64,000 nucleotides of DNA from Wenyingzhuangia heitensis (GCF_011762155.1 NZ_JAASQL010000001.1:1116001-1180000); one strand, 5' to 3'; numbered from the stretch's first letter, positions 28,208 through 37,120 are shown. Notes: a model not told the origin generated them from the sequence alone. Made by a program: numbers and translations.

Positions 28208-30442
28208 ATGAATTTTTATAAAGTTGACATTGCTCTTCAAGAAGTACCAGGAGAAATAAGTATTTGTTTTTCTATTTCAGGATGTCCGCTACGGTGTAAC
28301 GGATGTCATTCTCCGTTTTTGTTAAAAAAAGAAAATGGAGTTTTGCTAACCAAAAAAAAATATTTTGAATTATTAAATAGATATAAAAATTATGCTTCTT
28401 GTGTTTTGTTTATGGGGGGAGAATGGGAAAAAAAAGAATTGATAAAGAGATTAAAACAAGCTAAGAAAAAAGGGTACAAAACATGTTTGTATACGGGGTT
28501 GAGAAAAGTAGACAATAAAATTTTAAGTTATTTGGATTGGGTGAAAACAGGGGAGTGGATTACAGAAAAAGGAGGCTTAGATTGTGTAGAAACCAATCAG
28601 AAATTTACAGAAGTGGCTACAGGAAAATTATGGAATGTATTATTTCAAAAAAAAAAAAATATGATCAGATTAACAGAACAACAAATAGCTCAAAAAATTA
28701 ATTTTATCAATCAATATCTGTATTCAGAAAATGCAGCCGATGGTTCTAAAGTAGATGCGAATGCAAATGTTACTTCAAAAAACATTGCTACAATGGAAGC
28801 AGAACTAAATAAGGATATCAATATTCAGGTAAACAGAGCTTTAATTAAAAGTAAAATAGAAACTCTTTTTGGGAAAGATTTAGCAAATGAATATGAAAGG
28901 CAAATAGAGAATCATGAAATTTATGTACATGATGAAACCTCCTTAAAACCTTATTGTGTTTCTATAAGCATGTATCCTTTTTTATTGGATGGATTAACCA
29001 AATTAGGAGGAGAAAGCCGAGCTCCTAAACATTTAGAAAGTTATTGTGGAGAGTTTGTAAATCTGGTTTTTGCAGTAAGCTCTCAGTTTGCAGGAGCTTT
29101 GGCTACGGTAGAATTTTTATTATATTTTGATCATTTTGCAGCAATAGATTATGGAGGAAATTATTTAGATGATGCTACAGGAACAGTAAAAAATCATTTG
29201 CAACATGTGGTGTATGCTGTTAATCAACCAGCAGCAGCAAGAGGATATCAATCTGTGTTTTGGAACATATCTTTATATGATGAATATTATTTTAATAGCA
29301 TGTTTGGCGAATTTGTTTTTCCAGATATGCAAAAACCTAGTTGGGATAGATTAAAAAAATTACAAACCTTTTTTATGACCTGGTTTAACAAAGAAAGAAC
29401 AAAAGCTGTTCTAACTTTTCCGGTAGTAACTGCAGCCATGTTAGTTGAAAACGGAATGCCTAAAGATGCAGAATTTACTCAAATGTGTGCTAAGGAATTA
29501 AGTGAAGGAAATTCCTTTTTTATATATCAGTCAGAAAATGCAGACAGTTTAGCATCTTGTTGTCGATTAAGGAATGAAATTACGGATCATACTTTTAGTT
29601 ATTCTTTAGGAGCAGGAGGTGTTGCTACAGGTTCTATAAATGTAATTACCTTAAATATGAATCGATTGATTCAGCACAAAAAAGACATCAGAAAAGAAGT
29701 GAAAAAAATTCATAAATATCAAGTAGCTTATAGAAAATTGATGGACGAGTATTGTGAAGCTGGTTTATTGCCTGTTTACAATTCGGGATTTATTTCTTTG
29801 GATAAGCAGTTTTTAACTATAGGAATTAATGGAATGGTAGAAGCTGCCGAAAGTTTAGGGATTAAAGCTCAGGATACCCCAAACTACAAAGCATTTATAA
29901 ATAATTATTTGAAAGCAATTTTTAATGAAAACAAAAATGCAAAAGATGAATGGGGATATTTATTTAATACAGAATTTGTACCTGCTGAAAATTTAGGAGT
30001 TAAAAATGCAAAATGGGACCAACAAGATGGGTTGGAGGTTTATAGAGATTGTTACAATTCTTATTTTTATGCAGTAGATGACGAAGCCTTAAACACCTTA
30101 GATAAAATTATGCTTCATGGTAAAGAATACATTCAGTACTTAGACGGTGGCTCTGCATTGCATTTAAACTTAGAAGAAACATTATCGAAAGAAGGATTTG
30201 TTAAATTAATAGGGGCTACAGCAAGGGCAGGTTGCAATTATTTTTGTTTTAATATTAAAATAACCGTTTGTAATGAATGTAATTATATAGATAAAAGAAC
30301 TTTGTACTCTTGTTCTAGTTGTGGCTCTACCAATATAGATCATGCAACAAGAGTAATAGGTTATCTTAAAAAAGTATCAAATTTTAGTTCCGATAGACAA
30401 AAAGAACATGCATTAAGATATTATCACAAAGAAAAAGCGTGA
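28208..30442 (+). CDS. nrdD: Anaerobic ribonucleotide reductase: NrdG-type activase fused to NrdD
   Basis: 744 residues. Residues 1-151 look like a complete NrdG radical-SAM activase: CPLRCNGC with Cys26/Cys30/Cys33 (CX3CX2C), the GGEW motif, YTGL, and LDWVKTGEWITEKGGLD. Residues 152-744 look like a complete class III reductase: KPYCVSISMY, SCCRLRNE (active-site cysteines), a zinc site built from CNEC and CSSC near the end, and the glycyl-radical segment RVIGYL (Gly718). No ATP-cone precedes the NrdD part. NrdD reduces nucleotides without oxygen after NrdG makes the glycyl radical. The two parts meet in QKKKNM, encoded by an A13 run (28647-28659); with one A fewer the first part would stop at a TGA overlapping the NrdD ATG as ATGA. 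The fusion could therefore be real, a slippage site, or a base-calling error. Confidence 0.88.
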   Translation: MNFYKVDIALQEVPGEISICFSISGCPLRCNGCHSPFLLKKENGVLLTKKKYFELLNRYKNYASCVLFMGGEWEKKELIKRLKQAKKKGYKTCLYTGLRKVDNKILSYLDWVKTGEWITEKGGLDCVETNQKFTEVATGKLWNVLFQKKKNMIRLTEQQIAQKINFINQYLYSENAADGSKVDANANVTSKNIATMEAELNKDINIQVNRALIKSKIETLFGKDLANEYERQIENHEIYVHDETSLKPYCVSISMYPFLLDGLTKLGGESRAPKHLESYCGEFVNLVFAVSSQFAGALATVEFLLYFDHFAAIDYGGNYLDDATGTVKNHLQHVVYAVNQPAAARGYQSVFWNISLYDEYYFNSMFGEFVFPDMQKPSWDRLKKLQTFFMTWFNKERTKAVLTFPVVTAAMLVENGMPKDAEFTQMCAKELSEGNSFFIYQSENADSLASCCRLRNEITDHTFSYSLGAGGVATGSINVITLNMNRLIQHKKDIRKEVKKIHKYQVAYRKLMDEYCEAGLLPVYNSGFISLDKQFLTIGINGMVEAAESLGIKAQDTPNYKAFINNYLKAIFNENKNAKDEWGYLFNTEFVPAENLGVKNAKWDQQDGLEVYRDCYNSYFYAVDDEALNTLDKIMLHGKEYIQYLDGGSALHLNLEETLSKEGFVKLIGATARAGCNYFCFNIKITVCNECNYIDKRTLYSCSSCGSTNIDHATRVIGYLKKVSNFSSDRQKEHALRYYHKEKA
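28647..28659 (+). other. A13 homopolymer at the NrdG/NrdD junction
   Basis: Thirteen consecutive A, followed by T and the ATG at 28661. As written it keeps one reading frame through both enzymes. A 12-A version reads ATA TGA and separates them with a 4-nt ATGA overlap. Confidence 0.9.
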
Positions 30443-30471
30443 GTAGTTGCACGTAAGTTGTTTTAGTTGCT

Positions 30472-30518
30472 AGCTGTGTTTTTAATTTTTGTTCGAATTA
30501 AAAACACAGCTTTTTTAT
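30472..30518. terminator. Bidirectional terminator between nrdGD and the Rrf2 gene
   Basis: A 16-bp perfect stem (AGCTGTGTTTTTAATT at 30472-30487 with its complement at 30496-30511) has an 8-nt loop. The plus side is followed by TTTTTTATTTTT; on the minus side the arm itself supplies the T-rich tract. It separates two convergent genes. Confidence 0.85.
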
Positions 30519-30961
30519 TTTTCTAAAAGTTTAAGAGATAATAATGTTCCTTCAGTTTCTATTTCTCCTTTTAACTGTTCAATTGTTTTTTGTCTAAAAT
30601 CTACTAAAATTTCATTTTTAAAAGGCTTTACTATGTGGTGTACTGGACAAGGATATTTATCGCTACAAAGACTAAGTCCTAAAAAACATTGGTCAAATTT
30701 ATCTGTACCATCAATATTAACAACAATGTCCCATAGTTTTATTTGTAAATCTTTTTCAGACAAATAAAACCCACCACCAGGTCCTTTGGTAGACGAAACC
30801 AACTTATGTGTACTAAGTTGTTGTAATAATTTGGCTAAAAAGGGTTGTGGAGTTTGTAGTTCTTCGGCTATTTTTTTAATTCCTATCTTTTTATCTTTAT
30901 TAGAGTTGATTGCTAGAAATAATATAGCTCTAATAGCGTATTTACAAGCTTTAGAAAGCAT
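30515..30961 (-). CDS. Rrf2-family regulator with three conserved-type cysteines
   Basis: 148 residues. The N-terminal winged helix is typical of Rrf2 (ACKYAIRAILFLA, IGIKKIAEELQTPQPFLAKLLQQLSTHKLVSSTKGPGGGFYL). The C-terminal half has Cys-X6-Cys-X5-Cys in QCFLGLSLCSDKYPCPVHH, close to the iron-sulfur ligand set of IscR/NsrR/RsrR relatives. A sensor of iron-sulfur status, nitric oxide or oxygen is therefore likely; which one cannot be decided. It converges with the anaerobic reductase gene across a strong terminator, and control of that gene is plausible but not shown. No iron-sulfur assembly genes adjoin it. Confidence 0.88.
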   Translation of the reverse strand: MLSKACKYAIRAILFLAINSNKDKKIGIKKIAEELQTPQPFLAKLLQQLSTHKLVSSTKGPGGGFYLSEKDLQIKLWDIVVNIDGTDKFDQCFLGLSLCSDKYPCPVHHIVKPFKNEILVDFRQKTIEQLKGEIETEGTLLSLKLLEK

Positions 30962-31049
30962 AAGAGTAAGATTGATTGTTTAGTCAAAGGTAAGAATATC
31001 AAGTGTTAAGTAATAATTAAAAAGAGATTAAATATTTTATTTAAAATAG

Positions 31050-31081
31050 TTTGTGAGAACTATATATATGACGTATATTTG
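31050..31081 (+). promoter_or_regulatory. Promoter of the second initiator tRNA gene
   Basis: TTTG (31050-31053), a 20-nt spacer and TATATTTG (31074-31081) are a full match to the Bacteroidota consensus, with transcription expected to start about 5 nt before the tRNA. Confidence 0.8.
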
Positions 31082-31091
31082 CAATCCAAAT

Positions 31092-31164
<73 letters not shown>

Positions 31165-31168
31165 CTAC

Positions 31169-31200
31169 AAAAGACACTTCATAATTGAAGTGTCTTTTTT
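31169..31200 (+). terminator. Terminator after initiator tRNA copy 2
   Basis: AAAAGACACTTCA pairs with TGAAGTGTCTTTT around TAAT, followed by further T residues, 5 nt after the tRNA. Confidence 0.8.
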
Positions 31201-31218
31201 GCTTTTAGGAGCTTTTTT

Positions 31219-31262
31219 AAAATAAAAACAGCCTTAGTTCTCACTAAAGCTGTTTTTATTTT
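31219..31262. terminator. Terminator of the outer-membrane barrel gene (bidirectional)
   Basis: A 20-position stem (31219-31238 with 31243-31262, one C-A mismatch) with the tetraloop TCTC, containing A-runs and T-runs on both sides. It lies 13 bp beyond the stop codon of the minus-strand gene. Confidence 0.75.
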
Positions 31263-31275
31263 AAAATGCAGGTGT

Positions 31276-33951
31276 TTAATTCTTAAAAATATATTTAAAA
31301 CTTAGCATTGCGTATTGTTGCAATGCATCATATGTGTAGGTAGAGTTTCTACTTTCTGATAGATTTCTATTGGTGTTGTTGTATTGATTTAAAATATTAA
31401 ATACAGTAAGTTTTATTTTTGCTTTGTTAGGAACAATGCTGTAATTAGCTGTAATATTCCAAACTAAAGATTCCCTTCCGTAACTTTTTTCAAATTTTGG
31501 GTTTAGATTGTATTGAAGTTGGTTAAAGATTGTAAATCTTTTAGGAGCAAATGTAGTTACGTTTAAACCAAAAGTGTGTTGAGTGTTAGATTGGTCTTTA
31601 ATAGCATCATTGTTATAATCTGTATTGTCTAAAAACAGTCTGTAGTAGGGCGAAACTTCAAACAAATCATTATAATTAAACTCTGTGTATAACGAAGGAG
31701 AGAATCGATAATAACTACTCTGAAAAGCCACGTTGTTTACAAAGTGAGCGTTTTTTCCTATTGAGCTATACCATTTTAATTTAAGATTGTAAAATAAAGG
31801 TGTTTTTTTAAAGTCTTTAGAAATACTACCATTAATTGTAAACATGTTGTTCTCGCTATTGTTTACAAACGTTTTGGTGGTAATTAAATCCTCGTCAATA
31901 ATAGATTTGTTTATAATTTTATCTTGTACTGTGGTGTAGCTAAACCTATTAAAGAAATAAATTTTGTTTTTTCTGTTGTAAAAACGAATGTTTAAACTAA
32001 GTAAATGCTCTAATTCTCTGTCTAAATCTGGGTTACCAATCGTTATTTTGGTGGGGTTTGTATTGTCTGTAATAGTTAATAATTCAGAATATCTAGGAAC
32101 AATACTTTTGGTTCTGTAATTTGCGTTAAAAATTAATCCGTTTTTGGTTTTATAGCGTGCTTTTGATGAATATAAAAAATCTTTAAAATCTCTAACCAAA
32201 CCAATACCTCTGTTAAACTCCTGATTGTCTAATTCAGTATTTAAATGGCTAACTCTAAAATTATAATAGAAATTATTTTTTTTGTAGATATAAGAAAGTT
32301 CATGCTGTAGTTTTTTAACATTAATTTCCTGATCATAACTTAAACTAGAATTAAAATTTGTGCTATTGTTGTTGGTTTGATCAACATCTAAAACATCTTG
32401 TAAAGTTTCTTGTTTTTCATTTCTATTCTCAATTTCATATTCTATTACGTGGTTGCCACCAAGTCTTTGTCCATATTTAAAGCTATTTCCTATTCGCGTA
32501 TCTTGTCTGTCATAATCTGTTAATTGATTTCTTAAAACAGTTCTTGGATTGTTTTTGAAAAAGTTAGTTTCAGACTGATTTACATTGTTATTTTGATAAG
32601 AATTTGCTGTGGTAAAAATTTTATAGGTAGCGTAAGAGTTTAGCTTTTCAAACTTATAAATAGCACTTATAGATGAATTTAAAGATTTTGCTTTCTGTGT
32701 TTGATGTAATTGAGAATTATTGTTGTTAATCAATTCATTAGCTTCATTTTTAGTTTCGCTGTCATTATTTCTAGAGTACTCACGATCTTTAGAAAAAAAT
32801 CTAGCATTGGTAATTAATCTAAAGTTATCAAAAATAGAATTAATTAGTTTTAAGTTTCCTCTGTGTATTTGTTGGTTTGTTGTTTGGTCTGAATTTTCTA
32901 CACTATAATTTAATGTAGAGGGTAATAAAATGGTATTATCTGTTCTAACTCCTTTGTCATATTTGGTGTCAGAAAACATATAATCAACGTTAATTCTATC
33001 ACCATTTATAAATTTATCAGAGTAATTAGACCCTACGTTACTTTCTGTTTTTATGGCTTTAGATTTGTCTAGCGAACTGGCATCATCATCATCTCCGTAG
33101 CTAAAATTATTTTTATTAACGTTGTTGCTAAATGCCAATACGGTTAATAAAGATTTTTTATACATTCTGTTTACCACACCATTTAATTCATAACGATCAT
33201 CGGTTCCGTATCCGCCAGTAACATTTCCAAAAATGTTTCCATTGTCTTTTTTCTTTAAGGTAATGTTTATGGTTTTTGTTTCTTCACTGTTTATACTTCC
33301 TGTAAAGTTTTCTTCATCACTTCGAGTGTTGGTAATTTCAATTTTATCAATAACATCTTTAGATAAAATTTTCATTGCTACTTGAGGGTTGTCACTAAAA
33401 AAAGGTTCTCCGTTTACCAAAATTTTAGTAACGTCTACACCGTTTACTTGTATGCTTCCATCTTCATTGTCTATAGAAACACCGGGTAGTTTTTTTAATA
33501 AATCTTCGGCAACAGCATCTTCTCTAGTTTTAAAAGAGGATGCATTGTATTGTATGGTGTCTTGTTTAATTAATACAGGTGGTGTAGCTGTAATAACTAC
33601 CTCGTTTAAGCTTTCTGCGGCTTCTTGTAATATAATTTGACCTACACTAATATTGTTGCTAGCGGCAATTTTTTCTTTATATGTAGTGTATCCTATGTAG
33701 GTAATTACTAGAGAGATATCAGTTTCTTTTTTTAAATCTCCTTCTATTTCAAACGCTCCGTTTTCATCTGTAAATCCGTATCCTAATAATCGGTTGTTTT
33801 TAGTAGATTCTATCTGAACGGTAGCAAATTCAATAGGTTCTTTAGTGGTTTCGTCTATAATTGTTCCTTTTATCTCTATTTCTTGTGCATAGTTAATAAA
33901 GCTCCACATTATGAAGATAATGTAAAGGAACCTTCTAGAAAAATTAGTCAT
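31276..33951 (-). CDS. TonB-dependent-receptor-like outer-membrane beta-barrel protein
   Basis: 891 residues. The signal peptide ends near NYAQE (residue 24). Residues 25-110 are a carboxypeptidase-regulatory-like fold (EIKGTIIDETTKEPIEFATVQI, GAFEIEGDLKK). A plug-like segment follows (TREDAVAEDLLKKLPGVSIDN, VNGVDVTKILVNGEPFF, IEITNTRSDEENFTG), then a long OMP_b-brl_3 type barrel with DPD-type loop GNPDLDRELEHLLSLNIRFYN and a terminal strand AMLSFKYIF. It differs from SusC by its shorter length and lack of the VVVGYGTQ box. Transported substrate is unknown. It lies 48 bp downstream of the BT_3928-type gene on the same strand. Confidence 0.9.
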   Translation of the reverse strand: MTNFSRRFLYIIFIMWSFINYAQEIEIKGTIIDETTKEPIEFATVQIESTKNNRLLGYGFTDENGAFEIEGDLKKETDISLVITYIGYTTYKEKIAASNNISVGQIILQEAAESLNEVVITATPPVLIKQDTIQYNASSFKTREDAVAEDLLKKLPGVSIDNEDGSIQVNGVDVTKILVNGEPFFSDNPQVAMKILSKDVIDKIEITNTRSDEENFTGSINSEETKTINITLKKKDNGNIFGNVTGGYGTDDRYELNGVVNRMYKKSLLTVLAFSNNVNKNNFSYGDDDDASSLDKSKAIKTESNVGSNYSDKFINGDRINVDYMFSDTKYDKGVRTDNTILLPSTLNYSVENSDQTTNQQIHRGNLKLINSIFDNFRLITNARFFSKDREYSRNNDSETKNEANELINNNNSQLHQTQKAKSLNSSISAIYKFEKLNSYATYKIFTTANSYQNNNVNQSETNFFKNNPRTVLRNQLTDYDRQDTRIGNSFKYGQRLGGNHVIEYEIENRNEKQETLQDVLDVDQTNNNSTNFNSSLSYDQEINVKKLQHELSYIYKKNNFYYNFRVSHLNTELDNQEFNRGIGLVRDFKDFLYSSKARYKTKNGLIFNANYRTKSIVPRYSELLTITDNTNPTKITIGNPDLDRELEHLLSLNIRFYNRKNKIYFFNRFSYTTVQDKIINKSIIDEDLITTKTFVNNSENNMFTINGSISKDFKKTPLFYNLKLKWYSSIGKNAHFVNNVAFQSSYYRFSPSLYTEFNYNDLFEVSPYYRLFLDNTDYNNDAIKDQSNTQHTFGLNVTTFAPKRFTIFNQLQYNLNPKFEKSYGRESLVWNITANYSIVPNKAKIKLTVFNILNQYNNTNRNLSESRNSTYTYDALQQYAMLSFKYIFKN

Positions 33952-33999
33952 GTTTATTTAAAGTTTAAACTAAGACTTGTAAAGTTGCTGAAAGTTTAA

Positions 34000-34962
34000 T
34001 TAAAAATTAGATTTATCTATATTCTTCCAATGAAATTTCGAAATTACTGTTGCGTTCTCTAAAATAAGAATTCCAGGGTTGGCTCTCATCATGGTTTTTA
34101 AGGTTGTTCCATCACAAAACAAAATGTCAAAAGGAGGTTTTTGTTCTTGTTTAGTTTTTGTAACCAAATCAGATCCGCTACTAGAAAGCGCATAAACAAT
34201 GTATCCTTTCTGTGTTGCTTTGGTCGCAAATTCTTTTAGTGTTTTCCATGATTGTTTTTCTGTAGCCTCTAATTTATTCATAACTATTAAAATAGCTTTA
34301 GGAGCATTTAAAACAGTCTCGGTTAAATCATCTGTTTCAGATTCTAAAAAGAAATCATGCACAGGTGGAATTTCTCCATCCTCTTTATATTCCATTCCTT
34401 CTTTAATGTTTTTACCTACTGCATAGGCTCTAAAATCAATAAGAGGTAAAGAGCTTAGGGCTTGGTATATAATATAAAAAGAGGCAAACCACGCAATAAA
34501 TAATATCCATTTGTTAATGGTTTTGTTAAATAAAGGCAGAATATGTTTTTGTTGTAGTAGCATCCATATAATTAGAGCTATAAAAACCACATTTTTATAA
34601 AACGTTTCCCACGGACTCAAGGTAATGGCATCACCAAAGCAACCACAATCTGTTACTTTATCATAAAAAGCAGAATACCATGTTAAAAACAAAAATAATG
34701 TGGTAATACTAAACAGGCTCCAAAGTGTTAACTTGGTTTTGTAGCCAAGCAGAATAGCAATTCCTAAAAGTAATTCTATTACAATTAAAAGAATGGCAAA
34801 AGGTAGTGCGTAGGGAATTAAAAACTCTAAGTTTAAAACATCAACTCCAAAATATTCTTCAAATTTATAAGCAGATCCTAAAGGGTCTACTAGTTTTACA
34901 AAACCAGAAAAAATAAATAGGGCTCCTATAAGTATTCTAAATAATTGGGTGATGAATTTCAT
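34000..34962 (-). CDS. BT_3928 family (DoxX/MauE-like) membrane protein
   Basis: 320 residues. The first half has four to five membrane helices: LFRILIGALFIFSGFVKLVDP, LIPYALPFAILLIVIELLLGIAI, LFSITTLFLFLTWY, VVFIALIIWMLL and ILFIAWFASFYIIYQAL. It shares with DoxX/MauE proteins the FSGFVKL motif and a CGCFGD cysteine pair after helix three. The soluble C-terminal half (about 195-320) reads like a thioredoxin-type fold without a CXXC (KAILIVMNKLEATEKQSWKTLKEFATKA, GYIVYALSSS). A redox or quinone-linked role is suggested by the family, not shown. The DUF1599 gene stops only 4 bp upstream of its start codon. Confidence 0.8.
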   Translation of the reverse strand: MKFITQLFRILIGALFIFSGFVKLVDPLGSAYKFEEYFGVDVLNLEFLIPYALPFAILLIVIELLLGIAILLGYKTKLTLWSLFSITTLFLFLTWYSAFYDKVTDCGCFGDAITLSPWETFYKNVVFIALIIWMLLQQKHILPLFNKTINKWILFIAWFASFYIIYQALSSLPLIDFRAYAVGKNIKEGMEYKEDGEIPPVHDFFLESETDDLTETVLNAPKAILIVMNKLEATEKQSWKTLKEFATKATQKGYIVYALSSSGSDLVTKTKQEQKPPFDILFCDGTTLKTMMRANPGILILENATVISKFHWKNIDKSNF

Positions 34963-34966
34963 AGTA

Positions 34967-35503
34967 TTAAAAAGTTAAGTGGATCATTGCAAAAACAGAA
35001 TAGTTAATCATATCTTGGTAATTGGCATCAATTCCTTCAGAAACCAATGTTTTTCCTTGGTTGTCTTCAATTTGTTTCACCCTTAATAATTTTTGTAAAA
35101 TTAAATCCGTCAAAGAACTTACTCTCATATCTCTCCAGGCTTCACCATAATCGTGATTCTTGTTTAGCATTAGTTCTTTGGTAATTTTTATATGTTTTTC
35201 ATACAATTCTACAGCTTCTAGTGTGTTTAAATCTGGCTGATCTGCAATTCCTTTTTCAATCTGAATTAAAGCCATAATGCAGTAGTTGATAATTCCTATA
35301 AATTCAGAAACTTCACCTTCATCAACTTTTCTTACCTCGTTTTCTTGCAGTTGTCTAATGCGTTGTGCTTTTATAAAAATCTGATCTGTTAAACTAGGCA
35401 ATCTCAAAATTCTCCAAGCGCTCCCATAATCACTCATTTTTTTAGAAAATAAGCTCTGGCAATCGTTAATAATTTTATCGTATTGTTTGGAAGTATTAGA
35501 CAT
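34967..35503 (-). CDS. DUF1599 domain protein with internal repeat
   Basis: 178 residues from the ATG at 35503; a TTG-started longer form is less likely. The protein is an obvious internal duplication: YGSAWRILRLPSLTDQIFIKAQRIRQL and YGEAWRDMRVSSLTDLILQKLLRVKQI each precede a similar helix (FIGIINYCIMALIQI and YQDMINYSVFAMIHL). DUF1599 is also called nucleotide-modification-associated domain 1, but in Flavobacteria it is a conserved gene beside the BT_3928 gene and folP. The function is unknown. It is divergent from folP with about 90 bp between the starts. Confidence 0.85.
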   Translation of the reverse strand: MSNTSKQYDKIINDCQSLFSKKMSDYGSAWRILRLPSLTDQIFIKAQRIRQLQENEVRKVDEGEVSEFIGIINYCIMALIQIEKGIADQPDLNTLEAVELYEKHIKITKELMLNKNHDYGEAWRDMRVSSLTDLILQKLLRVKQIEDNQGKTLVSEGIDANYQDMINYSVFAMIHLTF

Positions 35504-35593
35504 AATGTGTGTTTTTTCTGTAATTTCGATATCGGAAACGAATTTAATAAACAATTATGAGTTTCCGTCTATCTATAAAACAAAAGTATTTTA

Positions 35594-36433
35594 ATGCAAA
35601 GAACTCTCAATTGTAAAGGAAAAATTATTGATTTGTCTGTTCCCAAAGTAATGGGGATTTTAAATATTACCCCTGATTCTTTTTTTGATGGAGGGAAATA
35701 TAAAAATGAAAAAGAAATTTTAGACCAAGTAGCTAGTATGTTACAAGCTGGAGCTACTTTTATAGACGTAGGTGCTTACTCTTCAAGACCAGGGGCAAAG
35801 CATATCACCGAAGAAGAGGAATTGCATAGAATTGTTCCTGTGGTAGTGCTACTAGTTGCTAATTTTTCTGATATCTTAATATCTGTTGATACTTTTAGAA
35901 GTAAGGTCGCAAAAAAATGTATTGAGGCTGGTGCGTGTATGATCAACGATATTTCTGGAGGAGATTTAGACGATGCTATGTTTACAACCGTTGCAGAACT
36001 ACAAGTTCCTTATATTATTATGCACATGCAAGGAAATCCGCAAACCATGCAAAAAGCCCCAGTGTATAAAAATGTAGTAACAGAAGTGTTTTATGAGTTG
36101 TCTAAAAAAATAGAAATATTAAATAAATTACACGTACACGATGTTATTTTAGATGTTGGTTTTGGCTTTGGAAAAAGTGTGGCTCATAATTTTGAATTAC
36201 TTAAAAACTTAGACTATTTTCAAGAAATGAACTTGTCCGTATTAACGGGAGTTTCTAGAAAATCTATGTTATACAAACCATTACATATAAATCCAGAACA
36301 AGCATTAAATGCAACAACTATTGCCAACACTATTGCGGTACAAAAAGGGACACAAATTTTACGTGTACACGATGTAAAAGAGGCTGTTGAGGTAATTACA
36401 ATTTTGGAATTAATCAACAAAGAAATTCTTTAG
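35594..36433 (+). CDS. folP: Dihydropteroate synthase
   Basis: 279 residues, the usual length. FolP condenses p-aminobenzoate with 6-hydroxymethyl-dihydropterin pyrophosphate in folate synthesis and is the sulfonamide target. Motifs of the TIM barrel are present: MGILNITPDSFFDGGKY (pterin/phosphate loop), GATFIDVGAYSSRPGA, ISVDTFRSKVAKKCIEAG, MINDISGG, YIIMHMQGNPQTMQ, DVILDVGFGFGKSVAHNFELLKNL, LTGVSRKSM, and LRVHDVKEAVE at the C-terminus. It is the only plus-strand gene in this block; its stop overlaps the convergent HPP gene by 4 bp. Confidence 0.97.
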   Translation: MQRTLNCKGKIIDLSVPKVMGILNITPDSFFDGGKYKNEKEILDQVASMLQAGATFIDVGAYSSRPGAKHITEEEELHRIVPVVVLLVANFSDILISVDTFRSKVAKKCIEAGACMINDISGGDLDDAMFTTVAELQVPYIIMHMQGNPQTMQKAPVYKNVVTEVFYELSKKIEILNKLHVHDVILDVGFGFGKSVAHNFELLKNLDYFQEMNLSVLTGVSRKSMLYKPLHINPEQALNATTIANTIAVQKGTQILRVHDVKEAVEVITILELINKEIL

Positions 36434-37008
36434 TCTATGTTGCGTATTCTTTTGATGAATTTACTTTGTTTAGGGTAAACTCTATTTTTGGTAATATTAT
36501 TAAATAATAAGGCTGTAAATAATAAAATTAAACAACCAGAAAGAACTGGAGATAACACGTAGAAAAATCCTAAACTAATAATTTTTTTAGAACCAATAAT
36601 AGCGATTAAAGCAGTTGCACCTCCTGGCGGATGTAGCGTTTTTGTTATTTGCATAGCAACAATAGAGAGACTAACGGCTAATGGGGCTGCTAACCAAAAA
36701 ATATCTCCCACTGTTTTGTAAACACAGACACCAATAAGAGCTGAAATTACATGACCTCCAATTAAATTTCGGGGTTGTGCCAAAGGGCTATATATAGCAC
36801 CATAAACCAATACACTAGAAGCTCCAAAAGAACCAATTAAAAAAATACTGGCTGTTTTGTCTAAATAAAAAGTTTGTATAAAAGCAATGCATGCAATTCC
36901 TACAAAAGAACCCACAAAAGACCAAAAATGCTCTTTTTTATCTACAAATGTTTCTTTATATATTACATATTTAGTAATTCTTAAACTTTTATTAAACTGT
37001 TTTTTCAT
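36430..37008 (-). CDS. HPP family membrane protein
   Basis: 192 residues from the ATG at 37008; a TTG 33 bases upstream could start a longer form. There are four or five membrane helices (SFVGSFVGIACIAFIQTFYL, IFLIGSFGASSVLVYGAIY, HVISALIGVCVYKTV, APLAVSLSIVAMQITKT, LSPVLSGCLILLFTALLF). The family signature HPPGGATALIAIIGS is present, along with SPLAQPRNLIGGH. HPP proteins have been linked to nitrite transport in chloroplasts and cyanobacteria, but the bacterial role here is not known. It overlaps folP by 4 bp in convergent orientation. Confidence 0.88.
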   Translation of the reverse strand: MKKQFNKSLRITKYVIYKETFVDKKEHFWSFVGSFVGIACIAFIQTFYLDKTASIFLIGSFGASSVLVYGAIYSPLAQPRNLIGGHVISALIGVCVYKTVGDIFWLAAPLAVSLSIVAMQITKTLHPPGGATALIAIIGSKKIISLGFFYVLSPVLSGCLILLFTALLFNNITKNRVYPKQSKFIKRIRNID

Positions 37009-37120
37009 AGGTTTTTTTATGTTGTCAGAAACAGGTTTCAAACATAAGAAAACTATTTAAAATAAAGTTTTTTTTGTTAGCAAAAGACCAAGGATTCTCA
37101 GTAATAATGTTTTGAAGTGT

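Noticed and set aside
37008-37041. TTG start giving an 11-residue longer HPP protein
   Set aside because: The ATG at 37008 suits the family and the extra residues show no conservation that I can recognise; kept as an alternative only.
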